NCBI GenBank assembly: GCA_031401675.1
Contig: JANNRR010000057.1
Location: 34,218 to 98,217 of the forward strand
Direction: 5' to 3'
Length of the DNA stretch: 64,000 nucleotides
DNA from: JANNRR01 sp031401675
Lineage (GTDB): Bacteria; Pseudomonadota; Alphaproteobacteria; Rhodobacterales; Rhodobacteraceae
Shown: one piece after another, positions 9,228-17,186 of the stretch
Layout: each line of letters starts with the position of its first letter
Position numbering within the stretch: the first letter of the stretch is position 1
The notes under the pieces: generated by a model
What the model was told of the DNA's origin: nothing
Seen by the model: only the letters and a program-made list of their open reading frames with translations
Database searches by the model: none
Translations under genes and position numbers: made by a program

Positions 9228-9786
9228 GATCAGTTTGCAGCCGATGAATGCGTTGGGCGGGGCAGAGCCTGCGCGCGACGTGATCGGCGCGGTGGAGATT
9301 GCGGAAAACCCCGGGATCGCGCTGGCGTCGCTGGCCTCGCGGCGCGGGCAGGAAACGGCGGTTGCGGCGGCGGCTTTGGCAATGGGTCTGACGCTGCCCG
9401 GCCCGGGAAAGGCCAGCACTTCTGCCCCGTGGTCGGCGCTTTGGCTGGGGCCGGAGCAGTGGCTGGTGATGGCCGACATCCGGACGCACGAGGATAGTGC
9501 AGCGGACCTGCTGGCGGCATTTGGTGCGGCCGCGTCGATCACCGAACAGACCGGAGGCTGGGTGTGTTTTGACGTGAACGGCCCTGCCCTGCCGGCGCTG
9601 TTCGAGCGGCTGTGTGCCGTGGATGTAAGCGCGATGGCGCCGGGCAGCGGCACCCGGACGGTGATCGAGCATCTGGGCTGTTATCTGATCTGCGAGCAGG
9701 CAGGGCAATTCAGGCTGTTCGGGCCCCGATCCTCGGCGCAGTCGCTGCATCACGCGCTGACCACGGCGGCGCGCAGCATCGCCTGA
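9220..9786 (+). CDS. mgdD: N-methylglutamate dehydrogenase subunit D (sarcosine oxidase gamma-like)
   Basis: A 188-aa protein of the SoxG family, the least conserved subunit of these enzymes. Support comes from position and length, and from the pattern of a short folate-fold protein (WSALWLGPEQWLVM, TEQTGGWVCFDVNG, LGCYLICEQAGQFRLFGPRS). The start is taken as GTG at 9220, preceded by GGGGAG and overlapping the mgdC stop; an upstream TTG is less likely. It ends the mgd operon. A regulator gene follows 151 bases later in the same direction. Confidence 0.8.
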   Translation: MDKISLQPMNALGGAEPARDVIGAVEIAENPGIALASLASRRGQETAVAAAALAMGLTLPGPGKASTSAPWSALWLGPEQWLVMADIRTHEDSAADLLAAFGAAASITEQTGGWVCFDVNGPALPALFERLCAVDVSAMAPGSGTRTVIEHLGCYLICEQAGQFRLFGPRSSAQSLHHALTTAARSIA

Positions 9787-9853
9787 CGAGCGGGTCAGTG
9801 GCGACCGCAGCGCCCCGATCCGGGGCCGGGACGGGTACCCCACGCAGCGATGA

Positions 9854-9871
9854 TTTTACTCTCAGGAAAAA
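9854..9871. promoter_or_regulatory. Candidate cluster operator, site A (regulator promoter)
   Basis: Read on the minus strand this is TTTTTCCTGAGAGTAAAA, matching the site ahead of dmmD (TTTTTCCTGACAGGGAAAAA) at most positions. It lies 66 bases upstream of the XRE-cupin regulator start, so autoregulation is plausible. Confidence 0.45.
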
Positions 9872-9937
9872 TGCGCTAGCTTCGCGCAAGGGCCTGGCAG
9901 CAAAAAGCCTGCCGGGCATCAGCGTGGAACAGGTCGC

Positions 9938-10603
9938 ATGGACGGGTTGGACGACACCAAGGCCGGGATCGCAAAGGGCAAACCGGTGCTGACGCAGGAC
10001 CCGCACCGGGTGCGCGAGTTGTCGGAGCGCAATCTGGAAGTGGCAATCGGCCGCGAGGTGCGGGCGTTTCGCCGCCAGCAGGGGTTGACCGTGGCCGATC
10101 TGGCCAATGTCACCGGCCTGTCGATCGGCATGCTGTCAAAGATCGAGAACGGCATCACTTCGCCGTCGCTGACCACACTGCAGATCCTCAGCCATGCGCT
10201 GTCCACCCCGCTGACCTCGTTCCTGCGCCGGTTCGAGGAGCGGCGCGAAGTGCAGCATGTGAAGGCCGGCGCGCATGTCGAGATCGAGCGGGCCGGGACC
10301 CGGGCCGGGCATCAGTACAACATCTTGGGCCACATTGGCTCGAACTCGTCAGGCGTGGTGGTCGAGCCGTACATGATCACTCTGACGGAAACCTCGGACG
10401 TGTTTCCGACGTTTCAGCATGACGGGATCGAGCTGTTGTACATGCTGGAGGGCGAGGTGCAGTACCGGCACGGCGACCAGCTGTTCCATTTGCGGCCGGG
10501 CGACAGCCTGTTCTTTGACGCCGACGCGCAACACGGGCCGGAAGTGCTGGTCAAGCTGCCGGCGCGGTTCCTGTCGGTGATATCCTATCCGCAGGCAGGG
10601 TAA
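9938..10603 (+). CDS. XRE-family transcriptional regulator with cupin sensor domain
   Basis: A 221-aa DNA-binding protein. A helix-turn-helix of the XRE type occupies about residues 35-90 (GLTVADLANVTGLSIGMLSKIENG). A C-terminal cupin_2 barrel follows (about 145-215; HDGIELLYMLEGEVQYRHG, LRPGDSLFFDADAQHGPE), the usual small-ligand sensor of this family. It sits between mgdABCD and the convergent dmmDABC operon, so it probably senses an amine or pathway intermediate and controls the cluster. Repeated TTTTTCCTGA-type partial palindromes, one of them in its own promoter, are candidate binding sites. Family certain; ligand and targets inferred. Confidence 0.87.
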   Translation: MDGLDDTKAGIAKGKPVLTQDPHRVRELSERNLEVAIGREVRAFRRQQGLTVADLANVTGLSIGMLSKIENGITSPSLTTLQILSHALSTPLTSFLRRFEERREVQHVKAGAHVEIERAGTRAGHQYNILGHIGSNSSGVVVEPYMITLTETSDVFPTFQHDGIELLYMLEGEVQYRHGDQLFHLRPGDSLFFDADAQHGPEVLVKLPARFLSVISYPQAG

Positions 10604-10617
10604 GACCGGCAGAGGGC

Positions 10618-10668
10618 GGGGGTTTCACACACCTGCACCCCCGTGGGATATTTTCAGAACAAAGACAG
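10618..10668 (+). repeat. Dispersed GGATATTT repeat, copy 3
   Basis: GGGGGTTTCACACACC and then CCGTGGGATATTTTCAGAACAAAGACAG. It falls between the regulator stop and the convergent dmmC stop, and shares the GGGTTTCACAC block with copy 2. Confidence 0.7.
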
Positions 10669-10675
10669 GGGAGGA

Positions 10676-11722
10676 TCACTGCGGCTCCGGCCAGATGCCG
10701 GGCGAAGTCGGCGCGCCGTCGTCGTGCTGCGCCAGCCACTCTACCATCAGCGGGCGGTTGTTGATGAAGCCTTTGTAGGTGGCCAGTTCCGCCGGCAGGT
10801 TGCGGATCACCCGGTGCAGGCGGCGGGCCCATTTCGGCTGGGTGACCAGTTCGGCGAAGCTGATCAGGTAGCAGCGGATCGGGAATACCAGCGCGTTCGA
10901 GCGTGGCAGCCGGAAGAAGGTCTGCAATTCGACGCGCAGGTGCATCTTGTCGCCGACATTTTCGGGCGTCAGCGTGGTGCGCATCGGGCCCCATTTCGGA
11001 TAGGTCTCGGGGGCGGTGTCCAGGAGTGCATTCACCGTCATCGTCCAGTTGAAGCGCCGGGCGGGGGCGCCGTGGCGGACATTCATCAGGAACTTCTGGG
11101 CGCGCTGAAAGATGCCCAACTCGTGCGCCAGCGGCACCGGCGCGTGCCATTCGAAGAAATGCATGCCGAGGTCGAAATCCAGCGACCAGTCGGCCTGCGT
11201 CGTCACCATGCCGGCATCCATCCACAGATTGTCCTCGCGCTGATCCTGCAGGGTGAAATCGCCCTGGGTCTGGCGGGTGATGTATTCCATCGGCCCACAC
11301 GGCAGCGTGCTGTCATCGAGGAAGGTGAAGCGCTGCTCGATCCCGAGCGGGCGGTTGATCCAGTGCCATTTGTCGCCCCGACGGTGCAGGGTGAACCACT
11401 GCGGATAGTCGGCGGCCTTTGCGGTCATGATCAGTTCCAGAAGGTCCCAGCCAGCCAGCGTCATGTGCGGCAGCGACTGGCAGCGCAGCGGATCCTCGGC
11501 CAGCACGGTGCTGCGCTCGCGCATCTCGCCCACGTAGTGTTCATCGACATCGAAGGCATGTTCGAACACCGATCCCGGGCGGCCCGGCGTGTGCGGTTCC
11601 ATGTTGGTGGCGTACATGTAGGCGTCGTTGTCGAACGGAAACGGAAAGCGCCGGATCGCGGCGGGCGAGTTGAAGAAGGTGAAACTGTCGCGGAAGGTTT
11701 CGTCCTTGAATTCGAGGTTCAT
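10676..11722 (-). CDS. dmmC: Dimethylamine monooxygenase subunit DmmC (haem-dependent oxidative N-demethylase alpha-like, DUF3445)
   Basis: A 348-aa protein of the DUF3445 / haem-dependent oxidative N-demethylase alpha family, the PAS-fold haem subunit that hydroxylates dimethylamine to methylamine plus formaldehyde. Recognisable blocks are the PFPFDNDAYMYATNMEPHTPGRPGS N-terminus, the NRPLGIEQRFTF and ARRFNWTMTVN segments, and RVELQTFFRLPRSNALVFPIRCYLISF. It is the last gene of the dmmDABC operon, nine bases after dmmB, and has AGGAG ahead of its ATG. The order D-A-B-C matches that reported for Ruegeria pomeroyi. Confidence 0.9.
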   Translation of the reverse strand: MNLEFKDETFRDSFTFFNSPAAIRRFPFPFDNDAYMYATNMEPHTPGRPGSVFEHAFDVDEHYVGEMRERSTVLAEDPLRCQSLPHMTLAGWDLLELIMTAKAADYPQWFTLHRRGDKWHWINRPLGIEQRFTFLDDSTLPCGPMEYITRQTQGDFTLQDQREDNLWMDAGMVTTQADWSLDFDLGMHFFEWHAPVPLAHELGIFQRAQKFLMNVRHGAPARRFNWTMTVNALLDTAPETYPKWGPMRTTLTPENVGDKMHLRVELQTFFRLPRSNALVFPIRCYLISFAELVTQPKWARRLHRVIRNLPAELATYKGFINNRPLMVEWLAQHDDGAPTSPGIWPEPQ

Positions 11723-11731
11723 CGCAATCTC

Positions 11732-12694
11732 CTATCGATCAAGAACGAGGGCGCGCCCCTCGAACCGCGAGACGCAGGGCATGATCTTCTGACCGCCCGC
11801 TTTTTGCGCCGGGGTCAGCCAGTGGTCATTATGCAGGATGCTGCCGTCGCAGGCCAGTACATCGGTTTCGCATTGCCCGCAGGCGCCGCCCCGGCAAAGG
11901 TATGGGGCCTGTACTCCGGCGGCCTCGATGGCTTCCAGCAGCGACTGATGGCTGCCGACAGTGAAACGTTTGCCCGAGGATTTCAGCGTCACCTCGAATG
12001 GCGCGCCGGTCGGCGGGGCCAGAAACTCCTCGTGATGCAGCGCCGCCGTCGGCCAGCCGGCCTGCGCCGCCGCACGCAGAACCCAGTCGATCATGCCCTT
12101 TGGCCCGCAGACATAGAGGTGCGTGCCCAGTGGTTGCCCGGTCAGCAGGTCGGACAGCGGGATCAATTGGTTGCGGTCGTCGAAATACAGATGCACCCGG
12201 TCGCCGTGCCTGGCAGTAAGCCGATCCATGTAGGCCGCGAGCGCCGGGGTCCGGGCGGAATAGTGCAGTTCGAAGCGGCCGCCCATCGCCGACAACTGGG
12301 CGATCTGGGCCAGGAACGGTGTGATGCCGATGCCGCCGGCGATCAGCAGATGCTTCTTCGCGCGCAGGTCGAGCGGGAACAGATTGACCGGATAGCTGAG
12401 CACCATCGGCATTCCGGGCACCACGCTGCCGTGCATGTAGAGCGAGCCGCCGCGCCCGGCTTCGTCGCGACGGACCGAGATTTCATAGCCCGACCGGTCG
12501 GAAGGGTCGCCCATCAGCGAATAGGGATTCATCCGGCGGATGGCCCCATCCTGCATCTCGACCACGGTATGGGCGCCACCGGAAAAGGCCGGCATCTCGC
12601 CGCCGTCGCTGCGCACGAAGCGGAAGCGCTTGATCAGGGCGTTGACCGCGACCACCTCGGCCACCGTCACCGCGATCTTGGCGACGCCGCTCAC
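11732..12694 (-). CDS. dmmB: Dimethylamine monooxygenase reductase subunit DmmB (PDR/VanB-type)
   Basis: A 320-aa electron-transfer subunit laid out like phthalate dioxygenase reductases. An FMN-binding barrel comes first, then an NAD-binding domain (LLIAGGIGITPFLAQIAQL, HLYVCGPKGMIDWVL), then a C-terminal plant-type [2Fe-2S] ferredoxin with its cysteines in YLCRGGACGQCETDVLACDG plus a distal MPCVSR. It should pass electrons from NAD(P)H to the DmmC haem. The start is GTG at 12694, overlapping the dmmA TGA; the frame runs on upstream through dmmA without a plausible start. Confidence 0.9.
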   Translation of the reverse strand: MSGVAKIAVTVAEVVAVNALIKRFRFVRSDGGEMPAFSGGAHTVVEMQDGAIRRMNPYSLMGDPSDRSGYEISVRRDEAGRGGSLYMHGSVVPGMPMVLSYPVNLFPLDLRAKKHLLIAGGIGITPFLAQIAQLSAMGGRFELHYSARTPALAAYMDRLTARHGDRVHLYFDDRNQLIPLSDLLTGQPLGTHLYVCGPKGMIDWVLRAAAQAGWPTAALHHEEFLAPPTGAPFEVTLKSSGKRFTVGSHQSLLEAIEAAGVQAPYLCRGGACGQCETDVLACDGSILHNDHWLTPAQKAGGQKIMPCVSRFEGRALVLDR

Positions 12695-13317
12695 CGGAAC
12701 CGCTCCACCGTTGCGGGCACGATGCCCGGGGTCTCGGCATCGATGTTGACGCCCTGAAACGCCGCGATCCGGCGCGAATAGTGGTCGCGGACGTACAGAT
12801 GCAGGCCGCAATGGCTGCATTGGAACGGATCGGTGTGCACCTCTTCGGTGATGCCCTTGCAATGCACGCACTGTACCCGCCGCACGAGGCTGCCGCGGTG
12901 TTCGGTCTGGATCGCGGTATGGGGAATGCCCGCCGCCATTGCTTCGGCCTGTGCCTGTCCGATCAGCCCCTCGGTGCCCGCAAGGTAGACCTGCAAGCCC
13001 ATATGCGCGTCTGCCAGCACCTTGCGCAGGCGCGGCACGACGGCGCCGTAGGTCGGGCTGAAGTGGATCTGCGCCGGATGCAGCGCCGCCAGTTGCGCGG
13101 CCCGGCCGACCCCGTCCTGTCCCGTCACCTCGTCCTTTCCCTTTACGTAGATCAGATGCGCCTGTGCCATCAGGTCCGGCGCCTGCGCCGCAAGGTCGAT
13201 GACCGCCCCGGCCCCGGCCCCGTCCGCCAGCATCAGATGCGCCGCACCCGGACGCGGCTGCCATTCGCCGTAGACCGGGCGGCTGAGGATGGAGGCGGGA
13301 AAGGCGGTCTTTGGCAT
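12691..13317 (-). CDS. dmmA: Dimethylamine monooxygenase subunit DmmA
   Basis: A 208-aa DmmA-family subunit. The C-terminus carries a rubredoxin/zinc-ribbon-like pair of CxxC motifs (CVHCKGITEEV...CSHCGLHLYVRDHYSRR). The N-terminal half shows an alpha/beta pattern (GPKSRPVYG-like SRPVYGEWQ, then LYVKGKDEV, VYLAGTEGLIGQAQAEA). I start at MPKTAFPAS; a TTG 17 codons upstream, after GGGGAAAC, is an alternative. It is separated from dmmD by a 128-base spacer holding a perfect 16-bp hairpin and overlaps dmmB by four bases. Confidence 0.85.
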   Translation of the reverse strand: MPKTAFPASILSRPVYGEWQPRPGAAHLMLADGAGAGAVIDLAAQAPDLMAQAHLIYVKGKDEVTGQDGVGRAAQLAALHPAQIHFSPTYGAVVPRLRKVLADAHMGLQVYLAGTEGLIGQAQAEAMAAGIPHTAIQTEHRGSLVRRVQCVHCKGITEEVHTDPFQCSHCGLHLYVRDHYSRRIAAFQGVNIDAETPGIVPATVERFR

Positions 13318-13372
13318 TCGGCGGAAACCTGATTTGTGTCTTGCATCTTGGGTTTCTTCTTTTCTCAAGTTT

Positions 13373-13437
13373 CCCCGCCGGAGGCTCCTGCGGCCCGGCC
13401 CGGAGCCTCCGGCGGGGATATTTTCGAAAAGATGAAA
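13373..13437 (+). repeat. Perfect 16-bp hairpin with dispersed GGATATTT repeat (copy 4), inside the dmm operon
   Basis: CCCCGCCGGAGGCTCC (13373-13388) pairs fully with GGAGCCTCCGGCGGGG (13402-13417) across a 13-base loop, followed by ATATTTTCGAAAAGATGAAAG. Read in plus orientation it looks like an intrinsic terminator. The dmm genes run on the minus strand, where no U-run follows the hairpin, so in their mRNA it is an intercistronic hairpin between dmmD and dmmA. Confidence 0.8.
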
Positions 13438-13445
13438 GCGAAAGG

Positions 13446-14579
13446 TCAGCCCTTGGCGGTACGGCGTTTCTTGTCAGGGTCGTAGAACGGCATCGGGTGG
13501 CTGGTGGCGGCAATGTCGCCGGTGGAATTGCGGACGGCCAGTTTGGTGCCGGTGTTGGCGCAATCGACGGGCAGACGGGCGATGGCGACGTTGTGGCCGT
13601 TGAGCCTGCTGTAGTGGCCTTGGGTAACCAGGCCGACCTGTTGGCCGTTCCGGATCACCGGGGCACCACCGTCGGCGGGGGTGGTCCCGTCGAGCTTCAG
13701 GCCCCAGATCCTGAACCGTTCGCGGCCTTTCAGGCGGTAGTGTTCCTCGGCCCCGCGAAAGCCGGTCTTGCCGGGCGAGACGGTGAAATCGAGGCCAAGC
13801 TCCCAGAGCGTGTCGCCCGGGCCCTCGGCCGCGAACGGGTACATTTCGGAATTGTCGAAGGGGAAGAACAGCAGGTAGCTTTCGGCGCGCAGCAGGTCCA
13901 GCGTGGTGAAGCGGCAGGGGATGATGCCCAGGTTTCTGCCTTCGTCGAGGATGCGGTCCCAGATCGTCGGGGCATCCTGGCCGCGGCAGAAGATCTCGTA
14001 GCCGCGTTCGCCGGTGTAGCCGGTGCGCGAGATCATCACCGGCAAGCCGAACAGCGACGTCTGCATCTGGGCAAAGTAGGGCAGCGCGCGCAGGCCTGCG
14101 ACGTGTTTTTCCAGATACTCGATCGCAAGCGGGCCTTGCAGCGACAGGTCGTGCAGGTTGTCGTCGAACCGGACCGAGACATCGCGCCCGGTAGCGGCCA
14201 TGGTCAGCTGTTCGTGCGCGCCGCCCGAGCCGTGCACCACCATGAAGGCATTGGGGCCGGTGCGGTAGATCACGCAATCATCGACGAACTTGCCGGCATC
14301 GTTCAGCATGGTGGCATAGACCGAGCGTCCCGGCATCAGCTTTTCCATGTTGCGGGTGGTGGCGCGGTCGATGACGTGACTGGCATGCGGGCCGGTGAGA
14401 TGCACCTTTTTCAGGCCCGACACGTCCATCAGGCCGGCCTTGGTGCGGATCGCTTCGTACTCGGCGATCGGGTCGCCGGCATAGTGCCAGGCGGTGCCCA
14501 TGCCGCTCCAGTCCTCCAGCGCCGAGCCAAGTGCGCGGTGCCGGTCGGCAAGTGCCGAAAACCTCCAGGATGCTGCCAT
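13446..14579 (-). CDS. dmmD: Dimethylamine monooxygenase-associated subunit DmmD (GcvT-like, folate-binding)
   Basis: A 377-aa aminomethyltransferase-family protein (GcvT/DmdA fold) with the characteristic DVSGLKKVHLTGPHASHVIDRATTRNM and MISRTGYTGERGYEIFC blocks. In the dimethylamine monooxygenase complex this subunit binds tetrahydrofolate and should take up formaldehyde produced by DmmC. It is the first gene of the operon, with GGGGGA ahead of its ATG. An 80-base leader upstream holds a 20-base palindrome, the best copy of the candidate cluster operator. By sequence alone it could be mistaken for a glycine cleavage T protein, but no gcvH or gcvP is present. Confidence 0.88.
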   Translation of the reverse strand: MAASWRFSALADRHRALGSALEDWSGMGTAWHYAGDPIAEYEAIRTKAGLMDVSGLKKVHLTGPHASHVIDRATTRNMEKLMPGRSVYATMLNDAGKFVDDCVIYRTGPNAFMVVHGSGGAHEQLTMAATGRDVSVRFDDNLHDLSLQGPLAIEYLEKHVAGLRALPYFAQMQTSLFGLPVMISRTGYTGERGYEIFCRGQDAPTIWDRILDEGRNLGIIPCRFTTLDLLRAESYLLFFPFDNSEMYPFAAEGPGDTLWELGLDFTVSPGKTGFRGAEEHYRLKGRERFRIWGLKLDGTTPADGGAPVIRNGQQVGLVTQGHYSRLNGHNVAIARLPVDCANTGTKLAVRNSTGDIAATSHPMPFYDPDKKRRTAKG

Positions 14580-14659
14580 TCTTTCCCCCTGCCCATGTCA
14601 TTGTGCTGGTGGCAGTGTGACTGCATCGGCGGGTGGAAATCAATGAACTTGTGCAAGAA

Positions 14660-14679
14660 TTTTTCCTGACAGGGAAAAA
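14660..14679. promoter_or_regulatory. Candidate cluster operator, site B (dmmD promoter)
   Basis: TTTTTCCTGACAGGGAAAAA has complementary 7-base arms (TTTTTCC/GGAAAAA) and sits about 80 bases upstream of dmmD. Related sites occur at 9854, 20265, 20421 and 28640. Confidence 0.55.
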
Positions 14680-14733
14680 GGTTTCCCGTGGGTCCCGTGC
14701 GCCCGGCACTTTCCCCCGGTGCGTTCAATGCAA

Positions 14734-14759
14734 CGGGGGCGGCCCGAGGGCCGCCCCCG
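14734..14759 (-). terminator. Hairpin terminator downstream of the 587-aa APC permease gene
   Basis: CGGGGGCGGCCC pairs with GGGCCGCCCCCG across a two-base loop (12-bp stem), about 20 bases past the permease stop. The U-run is weak, so termination efficiency is uncertain. Confidence 0.6.
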
Positions 14760-14779
14760 CCGCTTCGTTCAGGGTCGGA

Positions 14780-16543
14780 TCAGGTTGGCAGCACGAAGAA
14801 CCAGTTGGCCCAAAGCACCACCACCGCCCCGGCCGCCAGCGCCAGATACGGCAGCATCCCGGCCTTGCGCTCGCCCAGATCGCCTTCCTTCAGGCCAAGC
14901 TCGTCCAGCGCGCCTTTCGGGAAGCGGCCGCCGTCCTGCAGATAGTGGCGGAAGGCGAACACCGGGATGATCAGCGCAGCAAAGATCAGGCCGGCCCAGA
15001 GCGCGTTGGAGTAGCCCCAGACTTTCGCCCCGGCGCCAAGGAACAGCGCGTTGACGAAGGCCAGCACCGTGTTGATGCCGATCAGGAAAGCCGGGGCTTT
15101 CCACGGCCGTTCGATATGGCCCGAATCGATGCGGTGAATCCAGCCGGCGTTCAGGTTCAGGAAGTTGAACAGGATGTAGCCGACGTTCGAAATCGCCAGA
15201 ACGTAGAAGTAGCCGCCGGCGTCGGACGCCAGCGCCAGCAGGAACAGGTTGAAGGCAAAGTCGGTCCACATCGCGCGGGTCGGGGCGCCGTGTTCGTTGG
15301 CATGCCCGAGATAGCGCGGCAGCCAGCCGTCGCGCGACCCCTGATACAGCGTCCTCGACGACCCGGCCATCGCGGTCATGATCGCGAGGAACAGCCCGAG
15401 GATCATCAGGATCACCAGAATCTGGGTGACCACCTTGCCGCCGCCGACCATGTTGCCCAGCGCCTCGGCGATGCCGGAGCCGTCGATGATGCCGGGCGCC
15501 AGCATGCCTTCCTGCCCCAGCACACCCTGAAACGCGTAAGGGATCAGGAAGAAGAACACGCAGCACAGCAGGCCCGCGAAGAAGATCGCCTTGAAGGTAT
15601 CGGTCTTGGGATCCTTCAACTCGCTGGTATAGCAGACGGCGGTTTCAAAGCCGTAGGTCGACCAGGCCGCGATGTAGAGCGCGCCCAGGATCAACGTCCA
15701 GCCGCCGACGTTCCAGGTGCCATCCACCCCGGAATAGGCGGCGGAGGGTGGCAGGATGCCGGTGACGTTGGTGCTGATGATCGCGCCGGTCAGGATCGGC
15801 ACCAGACCGACCAGCAGCAGTGGCACCAGCACGATGATCGCCAGCCATTTCTGGGCCGACGCGGTCGAGGCGATGCCGCGATGCTGGATCGCGAAGATGA
15901 TCAGCATCAGGACCGCGCCGATCACGAAGGTCGAGTTGAAGTGCAGCGCGCCAAGGCCGGGGATGTTGAAGGTCAACGCCTCCCACGTCCGGATCGCCGG
16001 GGTCAGGGCCGCGACACCGTCGCTGGCGGCGACGGCCTTGATCGCATCCTCGACCGCCGTACCGGCGTTGGCTGCCATGTAGTCGATGACCGACTGGGTT
16101 TCGGCGGTATATTGCGCCATGTTGGCGGTGATCCAGTCCAGCACGGTCTGGGCATCCGCCGCCGGGATCGGAAACAGCGCGTTCAGGATGTAGCCCGCCG
16201 CGATGACGCAGCCGAGCGACAGCACCGGCGACCAGGCGAACCAGTTGCACCAGACCGACAGCGGCGCGATGAATTTCGAATAGCGCAGCCAGGCGGTGGC
16301 ACCATAGACCGAAGCGCCGCCGGATTTGTTGGCGAACATGCCGGCCAGTTCGGCGTAAGTGAAGCTTTGCAGAAAGCCCATGATCATCGACACGATCCAG
16401 ACGACAAACGCCGCCTTGCCGGCCACACCGGCGATGCCGCCGATCGAAAACAGCACCAGAGGCGGCACCCCGGCGGCAACCCAGAAGGCGCCGCGCCAGT
16501 CGAGCGCACGGCGCAGCGTGCCCGAGCTATGTTCATCTGCCAT
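14780..16543 (-). CDS. APC-superfamily permease with a long extracytoplasmic loop
   Basis: A 587-aa multi-spanning inner-membrane protein of the amino acid-polyamine-organocation family, with about twelve hydrophobic segments. It is longer than typical family members because about 75 polar residues (about 127-203) are inserted between early membrane segments. GGGGGA precedes the ATG by seven bases. It stands alone between the dmm operon and the second permease operon, on the same strand. Import of methylamine, dimethylamine or an amino acid acceptor is plausible from context; no residue fixes the substrate. Confidence 0.82.
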   Translation of the reverse strand: MADEHSSGTLRRALDWRGAFWVAAGVPPLVLFSIGGIAGVAGKAAFVVWIVSMIMGFLQSFTYAELAGMFANKSGGASVYGATAWLRYSKFIAPLSVWCNWFAWSPVLSLGCVIAAGYILNALFPIPAADAQTVLDWITANMAQYTAETQSVIDYMAANAGTAVEDAIKAVAASDGVAALTPAIRTWEALTFNIPGLGALHFNSTFVIGAVLMLIIFAIQHRGIASTASAQKWLAIIVLVPLLLVGLVPILTGAIISTNVTGILPPSAAYSGVDGTWNVGGWTLILGALYIAAWSTYGFETAVCYTSELKDPKTDTFKAIFFAGLLCCVFFFLIPYAFQGVLGQEGMLAPGIIDGSGIAEALGNMVGGGKVVTQILVILMILGLFLAIMTAMAGSSRTLYQGSRDGWLPRYLGHANEHGAPTRAMWTDFAFNLFLLALASDAGGYFYVLAISNVGYILFNFLNLNAGWIHRIDSGHIERPWKAPAFLIGINTVLAFVNALFLGAGAKVWGYSNALWAGLIFAALIIPVFAFRHYLQDGGRFPKGALDELGLKEGDLGERKAGMLPYLALAAGAVVVLWANWFFVLPT

Positions 16544-16913
16544 GGATCGGTCCCCCGTTCGCCCGATGTGGCGCGGGAACGGCGCCGGGCTGTTGATTGT
16601 TGGTCACGTCAGTCTCCCCGTTGGTTTGGCCTTGATCGTCCGCCCGGGGTTTGGCCTTTGGTCGCCCCGCGCGGCATGGGTCTGGGGAAAGGCGACCGGT
16701 TCGTCGGGCGACGACAGCGCAGGGCCCGTCCGGGCCGGCTCCTGCAATGCGTTCCGTCGTCCCAACCTCGCCAAGGATGCGACTTTCCACCGCAGGCAGT
16801 CTGGCGCAGACTGCCAGGGCTGCAAAGCGTTTTTTCCCCGCCAAGAAAGATTCTTTCCTGAGAGGCGGCAACTGAGTCGTCAGCGCACCAGAAAAGCAGT
16901 GTCCGGCGGCGGT
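16544..16913. other. Permease leader region, no gene
   Basis: This 370-base spacer upstream of the 587-aa permease holds two weaker matches to the cluster operator: TTTTTTCCCCGCCAAGAAA near 16830-16848 and TTTCCTGAGAG at 16854-16864. Frames on both strands lack credible starts. Nothing else was recognised. Confidence 0.4.
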
Positions 16914-17186
16914 TCAGTTCTTTCCGGCCTGAAACCGATGCTGCTCAAAGCGGATGCGGGCGCGTTTGTAGGCATCGAACAGCGACATTGCCCAGACGAA
17001 AATGCCCCCGGCGAACTTGCCGACAAGCGAGACGTCGGCGGCGGCGGTTTTCAGGGTGAAGGCGCCGAGCAGCAGCATGAAGAACAGAAAGATCAGCCCG
17101 CGCACCGGTTCGCGGTTCCAGACCTGCCCAGAGCCCGGAAGCAGGATGGCCGAAGCCAGCACCAGATAGGGGTTTGCCGGCGTCAT
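16914..17186 (-). CDS. Small membrane protein, unknown
   Basis: A 90-aa protein with two or three hydrophobic segments (LVLASAILLPGSGQVW, LIFLFFMLLLGAFTL, AGGIFVWAMSLFDAY) and a basic tail. Its start overlaps the stop of the preceding 232-aa gene (ATGA), so the two are translationally coupled. No family was recognised. It appears to be the last gene of the operon running down from 20230, and a role in the permease system is suggested only by that. Confidence 0.65.
   Translation of the reverse strand: MTPANPYLVLASAILLPGSGQVWNREPVRGLIFLFFMLLLGAFTLKTAAADVSLVGKFAGGIFVWAMSLFDAYKRARIRFEQHRFQAGKN

Noticed and set aside
4696..9786. Annotation as a sarcosine oxidase soxBDAG operon
   Set aside because: The subunits look like sarcosine oxidase, but gmaS, mgsABC, tmm, tdm and dmmDABC surround them. 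N-methylglutamate dehydrogenase is the better reading, although activity on sarcosine cannot be excluded.
13446..14579. Glycine cleavage system T protein
   Set aside because: No gcvH or gcvP nearby; the dmmDABC order and partners identify it as DmmD.
14633..16861. Long plus-strand frame antisense to the 587-aa permease
   Set aside because: Composition (His, Gln, Arg, Asp-rich) is that of a GC-rich antisense shadow; the permease on the other strand is clear. Similar shadows oppose dmmC, tdm, asd and ccrM.
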